Numbered from the stretch's first letter, positions 15,077 to 23,717 are shown. The stretch is DNA of 61,428 bases from an uncultured Lachnospiraceae bacterium (GCA_910589075.1 CAJUSK010000027.1:1-61428); one strand, 5' to 3'. Notes: generated by a model from the sequence alone, not told the origin. A program made the numbers and translations.

Positions 15077-16906
15077 TTATTTTTTCATGGCAGACCGTTT
15101 TCTCATGGTCGGATCCAGGATTTTTTTCCGGATACGCAGGCTCTTGGGCGTAATTTCCAAAAGCTCGTCCGTGTCGATGAACTCCAGTGCCTGTTCCAGA
15201 CTGAGTATTCTGGGAGGCGTCAGACGGAGCGCTTCATCGGCGCTGGATGACCGGGTGTTGGTCAGGTGCTTTGTCTTGCATACATTCAGTTCAATGTCTT
15301 CTCCGCGTCCATTCTGGCCGATGACCATACCTGCGTATACCTTTTCACCTGGTCCGATAAACAGCGTGCCCCGTTCCTGGGCGTTGTAAAGGCCGTAAGT
15401 GATGGCTTCACCGGCTTCAAAGGCGATCAGGGAACCCTGCTTTCTGTACTGGATTTCTCCTTTAAAGGGACCATAGCCTGCAAATACGGAGTTCATAATG
15501 CCATTTCCTTTTGTGTCTGTCAGGAATTCACCCCGATATCCGATCAGACCTCTGGCAGGAATGGAAAATTCCAGACGGTTGTAGTTTCCGGTCAGAGGTC
15601 GCATATTGGCAAGTTCCCCTTTCCGCAGGCTCAGTTTTTCGATCACCGTACCGGAAAATTCTTCAGGTACATCCACATATACCTGTTCCATAGGTTCCAG
15701 TTTTTTGCCCTGTTCATCCTGGTGGTACAGCACTTCCGCCTTGCTGACAGAGAATTCGTAGCCTTCCCGGCGCATATTTTCAATCAGGACAGAGAGGTGC
15801 AGTTCGCCCCGTCCGGATACTTTGAAACTTTCGGTCGTATCTGTTTCCTCCACACGCAGGGAAACATCTGTATTCAGCTCCCGCATCAGCCGGTCACGCA
15901 GATGGCGGCTTGTAACATATTTTCCCTCCTGGCCTGCCAGAGGCGAGTCATTGACATGAAACTGCATGGCAATGGTAGGCTCGGAAATCTTTTGGAAAGG
16001 AATGGGCTTTGGCCGATCCGGCGAACAGAGGGTATCTCCGATCCGAATATCCGCAATGCCTGATATGGCTGTGATAGAACCGAACTTTGCCTCTTTCACT
16101 TCTGTTTTATTCAAACCGTCAAATTCATACAATTTGCTGACTTTTACTTTTTGCAGCTTCTCCGGGTCATGGTGGTTGACAATGACCACTTCCTGTCCCA
16201 CGCTGATGGAACCATTGTCCACTTTTCCCACACCGATACGGCCCACATATTCGTTGTAGTCAATGGTACTGATCAAAACCTGTGTGCCCGCATCCGGATC
16301 GCCTACCGGAGCGGGGATATAGTTGAGGATCGTTTCAAAGAGCGGACTCATATTGCCGTTTTCATTGTCCAGATCCAGCGTTGCAGTGCCTTCTTTTGCG
16401 GAAGCGAAGACAAACGGACAATCAAGCTGCTTCTCATTGGCATCCAAATCAATAAAGAGTTCCAGCACTTCATCAATGATTTCTTCCGGCCGTGCTTCCG
16501 GGCGGTCGATCTTGTTAATGCAGACGATAACAGGATGATTCAGCTCCAGCGCTTTTTTCAGTACGAACCGTGTCTGGGGCATGACTCCCTCAAAGGCGTC
16601 TACCACGAGGATAACCCCATTGACCATTTTCAGGACACGTTCCACTTCCCCGCCGAAATCCGCATGGCCGGGTGTGTCAATAATATTGATTTTCGTACCT
16701 TTATACATAACGGCGGTATTTTTGGATAGTATGGTAATACCCCGTTCCCGTTCTATATCACCGGAATCCATGACACGTTCCGCCACTTCCTGATTTTCAC
16801 GGAAAACGCCGCTCTGCTTGAGCAGCTCGTCCACAAGGGTGGTTTTGCCATGATCTACATGGGCAATAATTGCAACATTTCTCACATCATTTCTTGTCTG
16901 TTTCAT
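15077..16906 (-). CDS. typA: Translational GTPase TypA/BipA
   Basis: BipA is a ribosome-associated GTPase related to EF-G that helps 50S assembly and stress adaptation. All 609 residues are present: P-loop AHVDHGKTTL (residues about 15-24), switch DTPGHADFGGEVER, NKIDRPEA, then domain II, two EF-G-like domains and the BipA-specific C-terminus (LNVCKTKHLTNTRSSSADEA). The start follows AGGAGGAGA. A promoter at 16942-16970 and a 5' hairpin lie directly upstream. Confidence 0.95.
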   Translation of the reverse strand: MKQTRNDVRNVAIIAHVDHGKTTLVDELLKQSGVFRENQEVAERVMDSGDIERERGITILSKNTAVMYKGTKINIIDTPGHADFGGEVERVLKMVNGVILVVDAFEGVMPQTRFVLKKALELNHPVIVCINKIDRPEARPEEIIDEVLELFIDLDANEKQLDCPFVFASAKEGTATLDLDNENGNMSPLFETILNYIPAPVGDPDAGTQVLISTIDYNEYVGRIGVGKVDNGSISVGQEVVIVNHHDPEKLQKVKVSKLYEFDGLNKTEVKEAKFGSITAISGIADIRIGDTLCSPDRPKPIPFQKISEPTIAMQFHVNDSPLAGQEGKYVTSRHLRDRLMRELNTDVSLRVEETDTTESFKVSGRGELHLSVLIENMRREGYEFSVSKAEVLYHQDEQGKKLEPMEQVYVDVPEEFSGTVIEKLSLRKGELANMRPLTGNYNRLEFSIPARGLIGYRGEFLTDTKGNGIMNSVFAGYGPFKGEIQYRKQGSLIAFEAGEAITYGLYNAQERGTLFIGPGEKVYAGMVIGQNGRGEDIELNVCKTKHLTNTRSSSADEALRLTPPRILSLEQALEFIDTDELLEITPKSLRIRKKILDPTMRKRSAMKK

Positions 16907-16917
16907 AATCTCCTCCT

Positions 16918-16970
16918 GACGGCAAACGTGTGCCGTCGAAAATTATAGCATTCCAGTGGCGAAGTTGCAA
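16918..16970 (-). promoter_or_regulatory. typA promoter and 5' hairpin
   Basis: On the minus strand, TTGCAA (16970-16965), a 17-nt spacer and TATAAT (16947-16942) form a sigma-A promoter. The transcript would begin near 16935 with the perfect hairpin GACGGCA/TGCCGTC (16918-16937), which sits at the mRNA 5' end just before the ribosome site and may protect or control it. Confidence 0.7.
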
Positions 16971-17009
16971 GATGCATGGCAAAGAAGTGCCAGACCGGGT
17001 AACAGAGTG

Positions 17010-17126
17010 TTACAATTCACACCTGCGCCGGATTTTGTATCTGTTTACAATCATCAGGTGTGAATGATAACAGCGGATGCACACAAAATGCCATAAAACA
17101 GGCATTTTGGCACCGGTTTCGACACC
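17010..17126 (+). repeat. 117-bp structured dispersed element, copy 1
   Basis: This stretch aligns end to end with the reverse complement of 28116-28232. Shared blocks include TTACAATTCACACC, GCCGGATTT, GGTGTGAAT, GATGCACACAAAATGC, GCATTTTGGC and CGACnCC. Two pairings recur in both copies: ATTCACACC with GGTGTGAAT, and AAAATGC with GCATTTT. It ends 127 nt before the SSB-like gene, on the same strand. A cis-acting RNA or small mobile element is inferred. Confidence 0.7.
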
Positions 17127-17252
17127 ATACGACCAGAGGTATGGAAAATGTCGAATACTGCGATATATAACAGTTCTAACATCGGGTTTAGAACATATAC
17201 ATAATAGTACAATACTGGAAAAAATTCTTAAACGTAAGAAGGGAGAACAAAA

Positions 17253-17906
17253 ATGACAGATAAGGTAATTGAAAATAACCAGGTGACAATCATGGGCGAA
17301 GTGATTGGAGATTTTACGTTCAGCCATGAAATTTTTGGCGAAGGCTTCTATATGGTAGATGTGGAGGTAGCGCGTCTCAGTGAATCCTATGACGTGATTC
17401 CGGTTATGGTATCTGAACGGCTGCTGGACGTAAACGCAGATTACAGGGGCAGCAATCTGTGCGTTATGGGACAGTTCCGTTCTTATAACAGGCATGAGGA
17501 AAAGAAAAACAAACTGGTACTTTCCGTATTTGCCAGAGAAATTGAATTTATGGATACTATAGAAGAGAGCGCAAAAACCAACCAGATATTCCTTGACGGT
17601 TATATCTGCAAAGAACCGGTTTACCGTAAGACGCCTCTTGGAAGGGAAATTGCGGATTTGCTGCTTGCGGTTAACAGACCCTACGGGAAATCCGATTACA
17701 TACCATGTATCTGCTGGGGCAGGAATGCCAGATATGTCAGCAGCTTTACTGTAGGCTCCAGATGTCTTGTATGGGGAAGGATTCAGAGCCGGGAATATGT
17801 GAAGAAAATCTCAGAAGAGATGACGGAGAAGCGTGTTGCATATGAAGTGTCCGTGAGCAAACTGGAGCTGGCGGACGAAGAAGAGGGAGATGAGGAGCAG
17901 GAATAA
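17253..17906 (+). CDS. Single-stranded DNA-binding-like protein with two OB folds
   Basis: The 217-residue acidic protein appears to hold two OB-fold segments. The first (about 8-105) includes VTIMGEVIGDFTFSHEIFGE. The second (about 110-205) includes IFLDGYICKEPVYRKTPLGR, DLLLAVNRPYGKSDYIPCI and WGRIQSREYVKK, which closely resembles the core of SSB/PriB proteins. A ssDNA-binding role is inferred; it is not the main Ssb, which has one OB fold and a DDDIPF-type tail. The acidic tail (EEEGDEEQE) may act similarly. The ribosome site GAAGGGAG precedes the ATG. It ends right before the dapA promoter. Confidence 0.72.
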   Translation: MTDKVIENNQVTIMGEVIGDFTFSHEIFGEGFYMVDVEVARLSESYDVIPVMVSERLLDVNADYRGSNLCVMGQFRSYNRHEEKKNKLVLSVFAREIEFMDTIEESAKTNQIFLDGYICKEPVYRKTPLGREIADLLLAVNRPYGKSDYIPCICWGRNARYVSSFTVGSRCLVWGRIQSREYVKKISEEMTEKRVAYEVSVSKLELADEEEGDEEQE

Positions 17907-17908
17907 AG

Positions 17909-17937
17909 TTGACAGCTACAGGGTTGTCTGCTATGAT
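17909..17937 (+). promoter_or_regulatory. Promoter of the lysine-riboswitch/dapA transcript
   Basis: TTGACA (17909-17914), 17 nt, TATGAT (17932-17937): a near-consensus promoter. The start near 17945 is 20-25 nt before the riboswitch P1 stem. Confidence 0.8.
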
Positions 17938-17956
17938 GGATATATTCGGAAAAAGG

Positions 17957-18147
17957 TTAAGAGATAAGATAGAGGTTGCGTATTCTATGAGTAGCTTTTC
18001 TGATGTGTCAGGCACAGGTGAGGGGCAGTGAAAGGAGGATACGCCGAAAGATAGAATTTCCGTGAATGTTTTATCTTGGGCATGCATTGAAGAAGTGTAT
18101 GACTGTCATCTTTATGGATGGGGCGCTATCGAGAGAAAGAAATTCTG
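17957..18147 (+). promoter_or_regulatory. Lysine riboswitch (L box)
   Basis: The conserved core of the lysine aptamer is present in order: GATAGAGGTTGCG (17968-17980), GAGTAG, GTGAAAGGAGGATACGCCGAAAG, TTGGGCATGCATTGAA, ATGACTGTCAT and GGGGCGCTATCGAGA. P1 pairs GATAG (17968-17972) with CTATC (18126-18130). Lysine binding in this family stabilises P1 and lets the downstream terminator form, lowering dapA expression when lysine is plentiful. Confidence 0.93.
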
Positions 18148-18185
18148 GCTGACTCATTTATATACTGTTGAGTCAGCTTTTTCTT
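18148..18185 (+). terminator. Riboswitch-controlled terminator before dapA
   Basis: GCTGACTC (18148-18155) pairs with GAGTCAGC (18170-18177), followed by TTTTTCTTC. It is the off-state hairpin of the lysine riboswitch, about 40 nt before the dapA start. Confidence 0.88.
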
Positions 18186-18225
18186 CTACGGAAGAGTTTT
18201 TTACATAATAAAGGAGGAAATGAAT

Positions 18226-19107
18226 ATGGCATTGTTTAAAGGCGCAGGTGTAGCGATTGTCACACCATTTCACAGGGATGGCTCTGTCAATTATGAGCGG
18301 TTTGCGGAGTTGCTGGAATATCAGATTGCCAATGGCACGGATGCGATTATTGTATGCGGCACCACCGGGGAATCTTCCACATTGAGCCACGAAGAGCATC
18401 TGGATGTGATCCGTTTTGGTGTGAAGCAGGTTGCAGGCAGAGTCCCGGTGATTGGCGGCACTGGTTCCAACTGTACGGAAACTGCCATTTATCTGTCTCA
18501 GGAGGCGGAGCATGCAGGTGTGGACGGTTTACTGGTCGTTTCACCTTATTATAATAAGGCAACGCAGAACGGGCTGTATTATCATTACCGGGCAATCGCG
18601 GATTCTGTGTCTCTGCCTTTGATACTCTATAATGTACCCAGCCGGACCGGCACCAATATTGCACCGACTACCGTTGTCAGACTTTGCCGGGAAGTGGAAA
18701 ATATCGTTGGCGTGAAAGAGGCTTCGGGGAATATTTCTCAGGTTGCAAAGCTGATGTCCCTTGCGGATGGATGTGTGGATCTGTATTCAGGCAATGACGA
18801 TCAGGTGGTTCCTCTGTTGTCCATGGGAGGGCTGGGGGTGATTTCAGTACTCTCCAATGTGGCGCCACGGCAGACCCATGATATGTGTGCGAAATTTTTC
18901 GAGGGTGATCTGGCCGGCAGTTTAAAGATTCAGTTAGATGCAATACCGCTGGTGGACGCACTGTTCTGTGAAGTGAATCCGATTCCGGTTAAAATGGCTT
19001 TAAAGCTGCAGGGAAGGGACGAAGGCATACTCAGGATGCCGCTTTCCGAGATGGAACCCGAACATGTGGAAATACTGAAAAAAGCCATGAAAGAATTCGG
19101 GGTATAA
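18226..19107 (+). CDS. dapA: 4-hydroxy-tetrahydrodipicolinate synthase
   Basis: DapA condenses pyruvate with aspartate semialdehyde, the first committed step to lysine and diaminopimelate. It has 293 residues with the family marks: GAGVAIVTPF at the start, CGTTGESSTLS, VSPYYNKATQNGL, YNVPSRTG, and the Schiff-base lysine in VGVKEASGN near residue 162. I chose ATG 18226, 8 nt after AGGAGG; ATG 18220 is only 2 nt away from that site. It is controlled by the lysine riboswitch upstream. dapB lies 1.2 kb further on in its own unit. Confidence 0.96.
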   Translation: MALFKGAGVAIVTPFHRDGSVNYERFAELLEYQIANGTDAIIVCGTTGESSTLSHEEHLDVIRFGVKQVAGRVPVIGGTGSNCTETAIYLSQEAEHAGVDGLLVVSPYYNKATQNGLYYHYRAIADSVSLPLILYNVPSRTGTNIAPTTVVRLCREVENIVGVKEASGNISQVAKLMSLADGCVDLYSGNDDQVVPLLSMGGLGVISVLSNVAPRQTHDMCAKFFEGDLAGSLKIQLDAIPLVDALFCEVNPIPVKMALKLQGRDEGILRMPLSEMEPEHVEILKKAMKEFGV

Positions 19108-19120
19108 AGTGTGGTATATC

Positions 19121-19149
19121 TTGACAAAAGGGACTGTATTTTGTAATAT
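19121..19149 (+). promoter_or_regulatory. Promoter after dapA
   Basis: TTGACA (19121-19126), 17 nt, TAATAT (19144-19149). It should drive the two small membrane-protein genes at 19273 and 19778. Confidence 0.7.
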
Positions 19150-19150
19150 A

Positions 19151-19187
19151 AAAAGAGTTCAGACCAGAATGGGACTGGACTCTTTGT
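19151..19187 (+). terminator. Hairpin at the start of the next transcript or end of dapA
   Basis: AAAGAGTTCAG pairs with CTGGACTCTTT (one G-U) around a short loop, followed by GTTGG. Transcripts from dapA could terminate here weakly. It also sits exactly at the 5' end expected from the 19121 promoter and could serve as a protective 5' stem. Confidence 0.5.
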
Positions 19188-19272
19188 TGGGCAGGAGCTC
19201 TGCAAAGCGGAGGGGATCAGAAGGGCTGTCCCCTGAATATAATTTTATATGAGGAAAAGGAGAAAGAAGGAT

Positions 19273-19761
19273 ATGGCTAGCAGTAATTCATGGACTATTT
19301 CAGACAGCAATGGAATGAATCACAGCATAAGCTGTAAAGTGAAGGCGTTTGGCGGACCGGAAATTTCGGTGGATACCAATACTTACAGAGTAAAATCCAG
19401 CAACTGGTTTGTAAACCTGGTAGATTATTCAGTTGATTTTCCGGGCGCAAACTGCCACGTGGTTATGATTGGCAATAAGAGCAGGCTGGTAGTGAACGGT
19501 ACATATCAGGATGACGGTTCCCAGTACGAACCTGTTACTAGCATTCCCGTATGGATTTGGGTACTGGTTGCAATCAGCGTAATCGGCGGATGGTTTTTCG
19601 GCGGACTTCTCTGTGCCGTAATTGGTGCGGCTCTGAGTTCGGTATATATTTCCGCAGCCCTGCAGAAGAATACGACAAAAGTGATTATCGCTTTTGTAGG
19701 TTTTCTGGTAGTGGTTGGTATCTTTTTTGCATTGAACATGGCTTTGGTTGGTATGGTATAG
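19273..19761 (+). CDS. Small membrane protein, unrecognised
   Basis: The start is likely ATG 19273 (MASSNSW...), 10 nt after AAGGAG; an in-frame ATG at 19249 adds a basic leader. The 162-residue product has a soluble beta-rich N-terminal half (about 1-90) with conserved-looking NWFVNLVDYSVDFPG, then three hydrophobic segments (about 95-113, 115-132, 140-160). I do not recognise the family. It is 16 nt from the next membrane-protein gene and shares its promoter at 19121, so the two may work together. Confidence 0.65.
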   Translation: MASSNSWTISDSNGMNHSISCKVKAFGGPEISVDTNTYRVKSSNWFVNLVDYSVDFPGANCHVVMIGNKSRLVVNGTYQDDGSQYEPVTSIPVWIWVLVAISVIGGWFFGGLLCAVIGAALSSVYISAALQKNTTKVIIAFVGFLVVVGIFFALNMALVGMV

Positions 19762-19777
19762 GCTGCAGAGGTAGGAT

Positions 19778-20113
19778 ATGGACGGAAACGGTAATTTTGG
19801 TCAAAATGGTGTCAATAATGGCTATAACAGCTATGCCCCCAATAATTATAATGGGCCGGTGGTAGTGTCCAACGCCATACCGGAAAAAAGCGGCGGCAAG
19901 GCTGTGGGAAGCCTGGTGTGCGGTATTCTTTCCGTACTTGGCTTCTGGTCTTTTGTTACGATTGTTTTGTCGATTGTCGGGATTGTTCTGGGTATTATCA
20001 ACATTGCGCAGCACAATCCACAAAAGGGAATGGCGATTGCAGGTATTATTCTGTCTGCAGTGGGGCTGTTCCTGACCATTGGTTATATTTTTCTGTGTAT
20101 TGCCCTGCTATAG
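19778..20113 (+). CDS. DUF4190-type small membrane protein
   Basis: The 111-residue product starts with a Gly/Asn/Tyr-rich cytoplasmic or surface tail (about 1-35). Two hydrophobic segments follow, joined by NIAQHNPQKGMAIAGIILS, the usual DUF4190 pattern in which a GxxxG-rich helix pair flanks a Gln/His/Asn loop. Function is unknown; such proteins are common in Gram-positives. It is second in the two-gene unit and is followed by a terminator. Confidence 0.65.
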   Translation: MDGNGNFGQNGVNNGYNSYAPNNYNGPVVVSNAIPEKSGGKAVGSLVCGILSVLGFWSFVTIVLSIVGIVLGIINIAQHNPQKGMAIAGIILSAVGLFLTIGYIFLCIALL

Positions 20114-20142
20114 GCGGGAATGGAATTTATAATGTATGAAGC

Positions 20143-20172
20143 GTGCTCCGGACATGTGCCGGAGCATATTTC
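20143..20172 (+). terminator. Terminator after the membrane-protein pair
   Basis: GTGCTCCGG (20143-20151) pairs with CCGGAGCAT (20159-20167) around a 7-nt loop, followed by ATTTCG. The T-run is short, so efficiency may be moderate. Confidence 0.6.
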
Positions 20173-20186
20173 GTAGTACAGGAATG

Positions 20187-20271
20187 ATTCATGACAATCG
20201 GTTTGCTGGCGAAGCCTGCAATCTATTGTTCATGACAATAGATAGTTCGCGAAGCGTGCTGTCTATTGTTT
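20187..20271 (+). repeat. Two tandem 40-bp palindromic repeats
   Basis: One diverged copy (20190-20229) is followed by a good one (20230-20271) with stem CAATAGATAG/CTGTCTATTG and inner CGC-GAA-GCG. The outer stem differs from the common AGAAAG/CTTTCT version by paired changes. It lies 40 nt before dapB. Confidence 0.8.
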
Positions 20272-20310
20272 TGATGATGCAAGGGAAACTACATCAAAGG
20301 AGGCAGATTT

Positions 20311-21069
20311 ATGATCAGAATCATTATACATGGCTGTAACGGTCAAATGGGACAGGTAGTTGGCAGGATGGCTGCCGCAGATCCGGAGCTGGAAGTGGTG
20401 GCGGGGATAGATATTTCTGACCACAGGGAGAATCTTTTTCCCGTTTTCAGACAGATCGGAGACTGTGATGTGGAGGCGGACGCGGTGATTGATTTTTCGT
20501 CTGCACAGTCGGTAGACGGGCTGCTGGCATATTGTGTAAAAAACAGTGTGCCCTGCGTTTTATGTTCCACAGGCCTTGACGAAGCACAGCTTAAAAAAGT
20601 GGAGGAAGCGTCGAAGCAGGTAGCCGTTCTGAAATCGGCGAACATGTCGGTGGGTATCAATCTGCTTCTGAAACTGTTGGCGGAAGCGGCACCGGTGCTG
20701 GCAGAGGCAGGATTTGATGTGGAGATTGTAGAGAAACACCATAACCGCAAGCTGGATGCACCCAGTGGGACAGCGCTGGCACTGGCGGACCGTGTCCGGG
20801 GTGTCCTGGGGGAGGAATATGCGTATATCTATGACAGAAGCGGCAGGAGAGAGCGTCGTCCCCGTAAGGAAATCGGTATTTCTGCAGTGAGAGGCGGCAC
20901 AATTGTGGGGGATCATGATGTGATTTTTGCCGGCACAGATGAAGTAATTACGTTTTCCCATAGAGCATACTCCAGGGAGGTATTTGCCAAAGGTGCCATT
21001 CAGGCGGCGAAATATCTGGCCGGCAGACCGGCAGGACGTTATGATATGAGCGATGTAATCGAAGGCTGA
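20311..21069 (+). CDS. dapB: 4-hydroxy-tetrahydrodipicolinate reductase
   Basis: DapB reduces the DapA product with NAD(P)H in the lysine/diaminopimelate pathway. The 252-residue protein shows the dinucleotide loop GCNGQMGQVV near the start, CSTGLDEAQL, and the catalytic motif EKHHNRKLDAPSGTAL (about residues 145-160) with its His-His and Lys. The C-terminal RGGTIVGDHDVIFAG is typical. AAAGGAGG precedes ATG 20311. No riboswitch is seen before it, unlike dapA. Confidence 0.96.
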   Translation: MIRIIIHGCNGQMGQVVGRMAAADPELEVVAGIDISDHRENLFPVFRQIGDCDVEADAVIDFSSAQSVDGLLAYCVKNSVPCVLCSTGLDEAQLKKVEEASKQVAVLKSANMSVGINLLLKLLAEAAPVLAEAGFDVEIVEKHHNRKLDAPSGTALALADRVRGVLGEEYAYIYDRSGRRERRPRKEIGISAVRGGTIVGDHDVIFAGTDEVITFSHRAYSREVFAKGAIQAAKYLAGRPAGRYDMSDVIEG

Positions 21070-21089
21070 CAGGTTCCGGCCTGAAGGAT

Positions 21090-21130
21090 TCATGACAAGG
21101 GAAAGTCCGCAAAGCGTTCTTTCTGTTGTT
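21090..21130 (+). repeat. Single 40-bp palindromic repeat before fbp
   Basis: TCATGACAAGGGAAAGTCC.. pairs imperfectly with the following TTCTTTCTGTTG half. It ends at the edge of the fbp ribosome site (GGGAGG, 21131-21136), so a folded form would sit directly before the start codon. Confidence 0.65.
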
Positions 21131-21143
21131 GGGAGGCGTATGT

Positions 21144-23129
21144 ATGGAGAAGGAAAGAATCGGGGAAAACCTGACAGAGATGGAACTGATGTATTTAAAG
21201 ACGCTGGCGCGACAGTATCCTACAATAGCGTCTGCGTCAACGGAGATCATCAATCTCCAGGCGATTTTAAATCTTCCCAAGGGAACGGAACATTTCCTGT
21301 CGGATATTCATGGGGAATATGAACAGTTTAACCATGTGTTAAAAAACGGTTCCGGCTCGGTGAAGTATAAGATTGATGAGGAATTTGGCAACACTCTGAG
21401 CAGCAGAGACAAAAAAAGCCTTGCCACATTGATCTATTATCCACAGGAAAAACTGGAATTGGTGATGCAGCAGGAAGATAATATCGAAGACTGGTATAAA
21501 ATCACACTGCACAGGCTGGTTCAGATTACCAAACGGGTTGCGTCCAAATATACCCGCTCCAAGGTCAGAAAAGCACTGCCAAAAGATTTCTCCTATATTA
21601 TCGAGGAGTTGATCACAGAAAAGGCGGAAGTCCAGGACAAGGAAGCCTATTATAATGAAATTATCCATACGATTATCCGCATTGGCAGTGCGCCGGGATT
21701 TATTATTGCATTGGGCGAACTGATTCAGCGGCTGGTGATTGATCATCTGCATATTGTCGGGGATATTTTTGACCGGGGACCGGGGCCGCACATTATTCTG
21801 GATACCCTGCAGGAATATCACAGCGTGGATATTCAGTGGGGGAACCATGATATGGTCTGGATGGGAGCGGCCAGCGGACATCTGGCATGTATTGCCACGG
21901 TCATCCGGATGGCTGCCCGTTATGGCAATCTGGATACACTGGAGGACGGATATGGAATCAATCTGATACCTCTGGTAACCTTTGCCATGGAAACTTATAA
22001 AGATACCAACTGTGATGTGTTTGCCATCAAATACAATACGGACTACAATACGAAAGACCTGCGGATGGATATGAAGATGCACAAGGCTATGACCATTCTG
22101 CAGCTCAAGCTGGAAGGGCAGTTGATTAAACGGCATCCGGAATTTCATATGGATGACCGGCTGTTGCTTGACAAAATTGACTATGAAAAACACACTGTTC
22201 TGATAGACGGAAAAGTCTGTGAGATGAAAGATGTGGATTTTCCCACAGTCAATCCGGAGAACCCCTACAAACTGACGCCGGAAGAATCACAGTTGATGGA
22301 GCGGCTGCGACAGGCGTTTGTCCACTGCGAAAAACTGCAAAGGCATATCCGCTTTCTGTTTTCCAAAGGCGGCCTGTACAAGGTACACAATTCCAATCTG
22401 CTTTATCATGGCTGTGTGCCCATGGATGAAGAGGGCAATTTCAGAACAATGGAAATCGACGGCAGGAGATACGGTGGAAAAGAATTATATGATGTGCTGG
22501 AGCATTATGCCAGGAAAGGTTTTTATAACAGACATAATATTTCGGAAAAACGCAAAGGCCAGGATATGATCTGGTATATCTGGGCCGGCCCCAATTCTCC
22601 TGTGTTTGGTAAGGACAAGATGGCCACCTTTGAGCGGTATTTTGTTACAGATAAAGAGACACATCAGGAATGCAAGAACAGTTATTACCGTCTGAATGAC
22701 AATGAGGAAATTTTAAACAGGATTCTGCGGGAGTTCGGCCTGGATGAGACAAAGAGCCATATCGTCAACGGACATGTGCCGGTGGAACTGAAAAAAGGGG
22801 AGACACCCATTAAATGTGGCGGGAAGCTGCTGATTATTGACGGCGGCTTTTCCAAAGCCTACCAGGGCAAGACCGGGATTGCCGGTTATACACTAGTCTC
22901 CAACTCTCACGGAGTGCGCCTTGTGGCCCATGAAACCTTCGAATCCAAGGAAGACGCCATACAGAAAGAATCGGATATTTTTTCGGATTCTATTGTGATT
23001 GAGCGGGCGGTAAGCCGGGTGCAGGTGGCAGATACGGATATTGGTGGCGAGATTATTGAGAGTATTCACCATTTGGAATTGCTTTTGCAGGCATATCAGG
23101 ACGGAAGCATTGTGGAACGCCTGGAATAA
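21144..23129 (+). CDS. fbp: Class III fructose-1,6-bisphosphatase
   Basis: This gluconeogenic phosphatase converts fructose-1,6-bisphosphate to fructose-6-phosphate. It belongs to the large Firmicutes class III type (661 residues here), which is a metallophosphoesterase: SDIHGEYEQF, GDIFDRGPGPHII and QWGNHDMVWMG carry the metal ligands. A C-terminal NGHVPVELKKGETP segment is also typical. ATG 21144 lies 7 nt after GGGAGG; TTG 21126 upstream is less likely. It is a single-gene unit closed by hairpins at 23148-23202. Confidence 0.95.
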   Translation: MEKERIGENLTEMELMYLKTLARQYPTIASASTEIINLQAILNLPKGTEHFLSDIHGEYEQFNHVLKNGSGSVKYKIDEEFGNTLSSRDKKSLATLIYYPQEKLELVMQQEDNIEDWYKITLHRLVQITKRVASKYTRSKVRKALPKDFSYIIEELITEKAEVQDKEAYYNEIIHTIIRIGSAPGFIIALGELIQRLVIDHLHIVGDIFDRGPGPHIILDTLQEYHSVDIQWGNHDMVWMGAASGHLACIATVIRMAARYGNLDTLEDGYGINLIPLVTFAMETYKDTNCDVFAIKYNTDYNTKDLRMDMKMHKAMTILQLKLEGQLIKRHPEFHMDDRLLLDKIDYEKHTVLIDGKVCEMKDVDFPTVNPENPYKLTPEESQLMERLRQAFVHCEKLQRHIRFLFSKGGLYKVHNSNLLYHGCVPMDEEGNFRTMEIDGRRYGGKELYDVLEHYARKGFYNRHNISEKRKGQDMIWYIWAGPNSPVFGKDKMATFERYFVTDKETHQECKNSYYRLNDNEEILNRILREFGLDETKSHIVNGHVPVELKKGETPIKCGGKLLIIDGGFSKAYQGKTGIAGYTLVSNSHGVRLVAHETFESKEDAIQKESDIFSDSIVIERAVSRVQVADTDIGGEIIESIHHLELLLQAYQDGSIVERLE

Positions 23130-23147
23130 AAGTGTATGTACTGTATT

Positions 23148-23215
23148 GCGGCGGGAGGGAAACCGTTGCCGGTCAGGCCCGCCGCAGCCTGGGAATCCCA
23201 GGATTTTGTATATTT
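23148..23215 (+). terminator. Double hairpin after fbp
   Basis: GCGGCGGG (23148-23155) pairs with CCCGCCGC (23178-23185), then CCTGGG/CCCAGG (23188-23202) with a 3-nt loop, then an AT-rich run with TTTTT. It probably ends fbp transcripts and faces the convergent lipoprotein gene. Confidence 0.65.
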
Positions 23216-23231
23216 TTCGGGATGTAAAGCG

Positions 23232-23717
23232 TTATTGATTGTTATTTGATCCAACTACGTCATTGGTCACATCGGATACGCCATCGGCCGCATCAGATAC
23301 ACCGTCGGCCAGATCGTCTACCACATCACCCACTGCATTGCCGGCATCATCAATGGCTGTTTCATTGCCCCCGTTGCCATCAGCAGTTGTATCTGTAGCG
23401 GTTGTTGTGTCTGTATTTGTGTCTGTGTCTGTGTCGGTATTGGTGTTTGTGTCTGCACCTGTACCTGCATTGGTTGTTCCGCCGTCCTCAGTATCTCCAT
23501 TGGTCGTGTCTGTGTCCGCTCCGGCCTGGGTATTGTCGTCTGTATCGTTGGTGTCCGTGTTGTCCGTGTTATCTGTTGTGGCTTCATTGGTGGTTTCGTT
23601 GCCTGTGTTGTCAGTAGTCCCGGTCTGGTCGTCTTTTTTGCTGCCGCAGGCGGTAAGCGCTACGCAGAGCATAACAAGAACAAGGGATACAGACAGCATT
23701 CTTGCATACTTTTTCAT
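23232..23717 (-). CDS. Thr/Asp/Asn-rich lipoprotein
   Basis: The 161-residue product has a lipoprotein signal (MKKYARML, hydrophobic core, lipobox LTAC with Cys24). About 100 residues of low-complexity Thr-Asp-Asn-Gly repeats follow, then a helical tail (GDVVDDLADGVSDAADGVSD). The repeat region probably acts as a flexible wall-spanning stalk. No enzymatic domain is visible. The repetitive codons give long spurious open frames on the other strand. Convergent with fbp and divergent from hisA. Function unknown. Confidence 0.75.
   Translation of the reverse strand: MKKYARMLSVSLVLVMLCVALTACGSKKDDQTGTTDNTGNETTNEATTDNTDNTDTNDTDDNTQAGADTDTTNGDTEDGGTTNAGTGADTNTNTDTDTDTNTDTTTATDTTADGNGGNETAIDDAGNAVGDVVDDLADGVSDAADGVSDVTNDVVGSNNNQ

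Noticed and set aside
15266..16729. Long plus-strand frames opposite typA
   Set aside because: Shadows of typA; no starts with ribosome sites, and the product has no domain.
17010..17495. 161-codon minus-strand frame over the 117-bp element
   Set aside because: Antisense to the SSB-like gene and to the structured repeat; no start signal.
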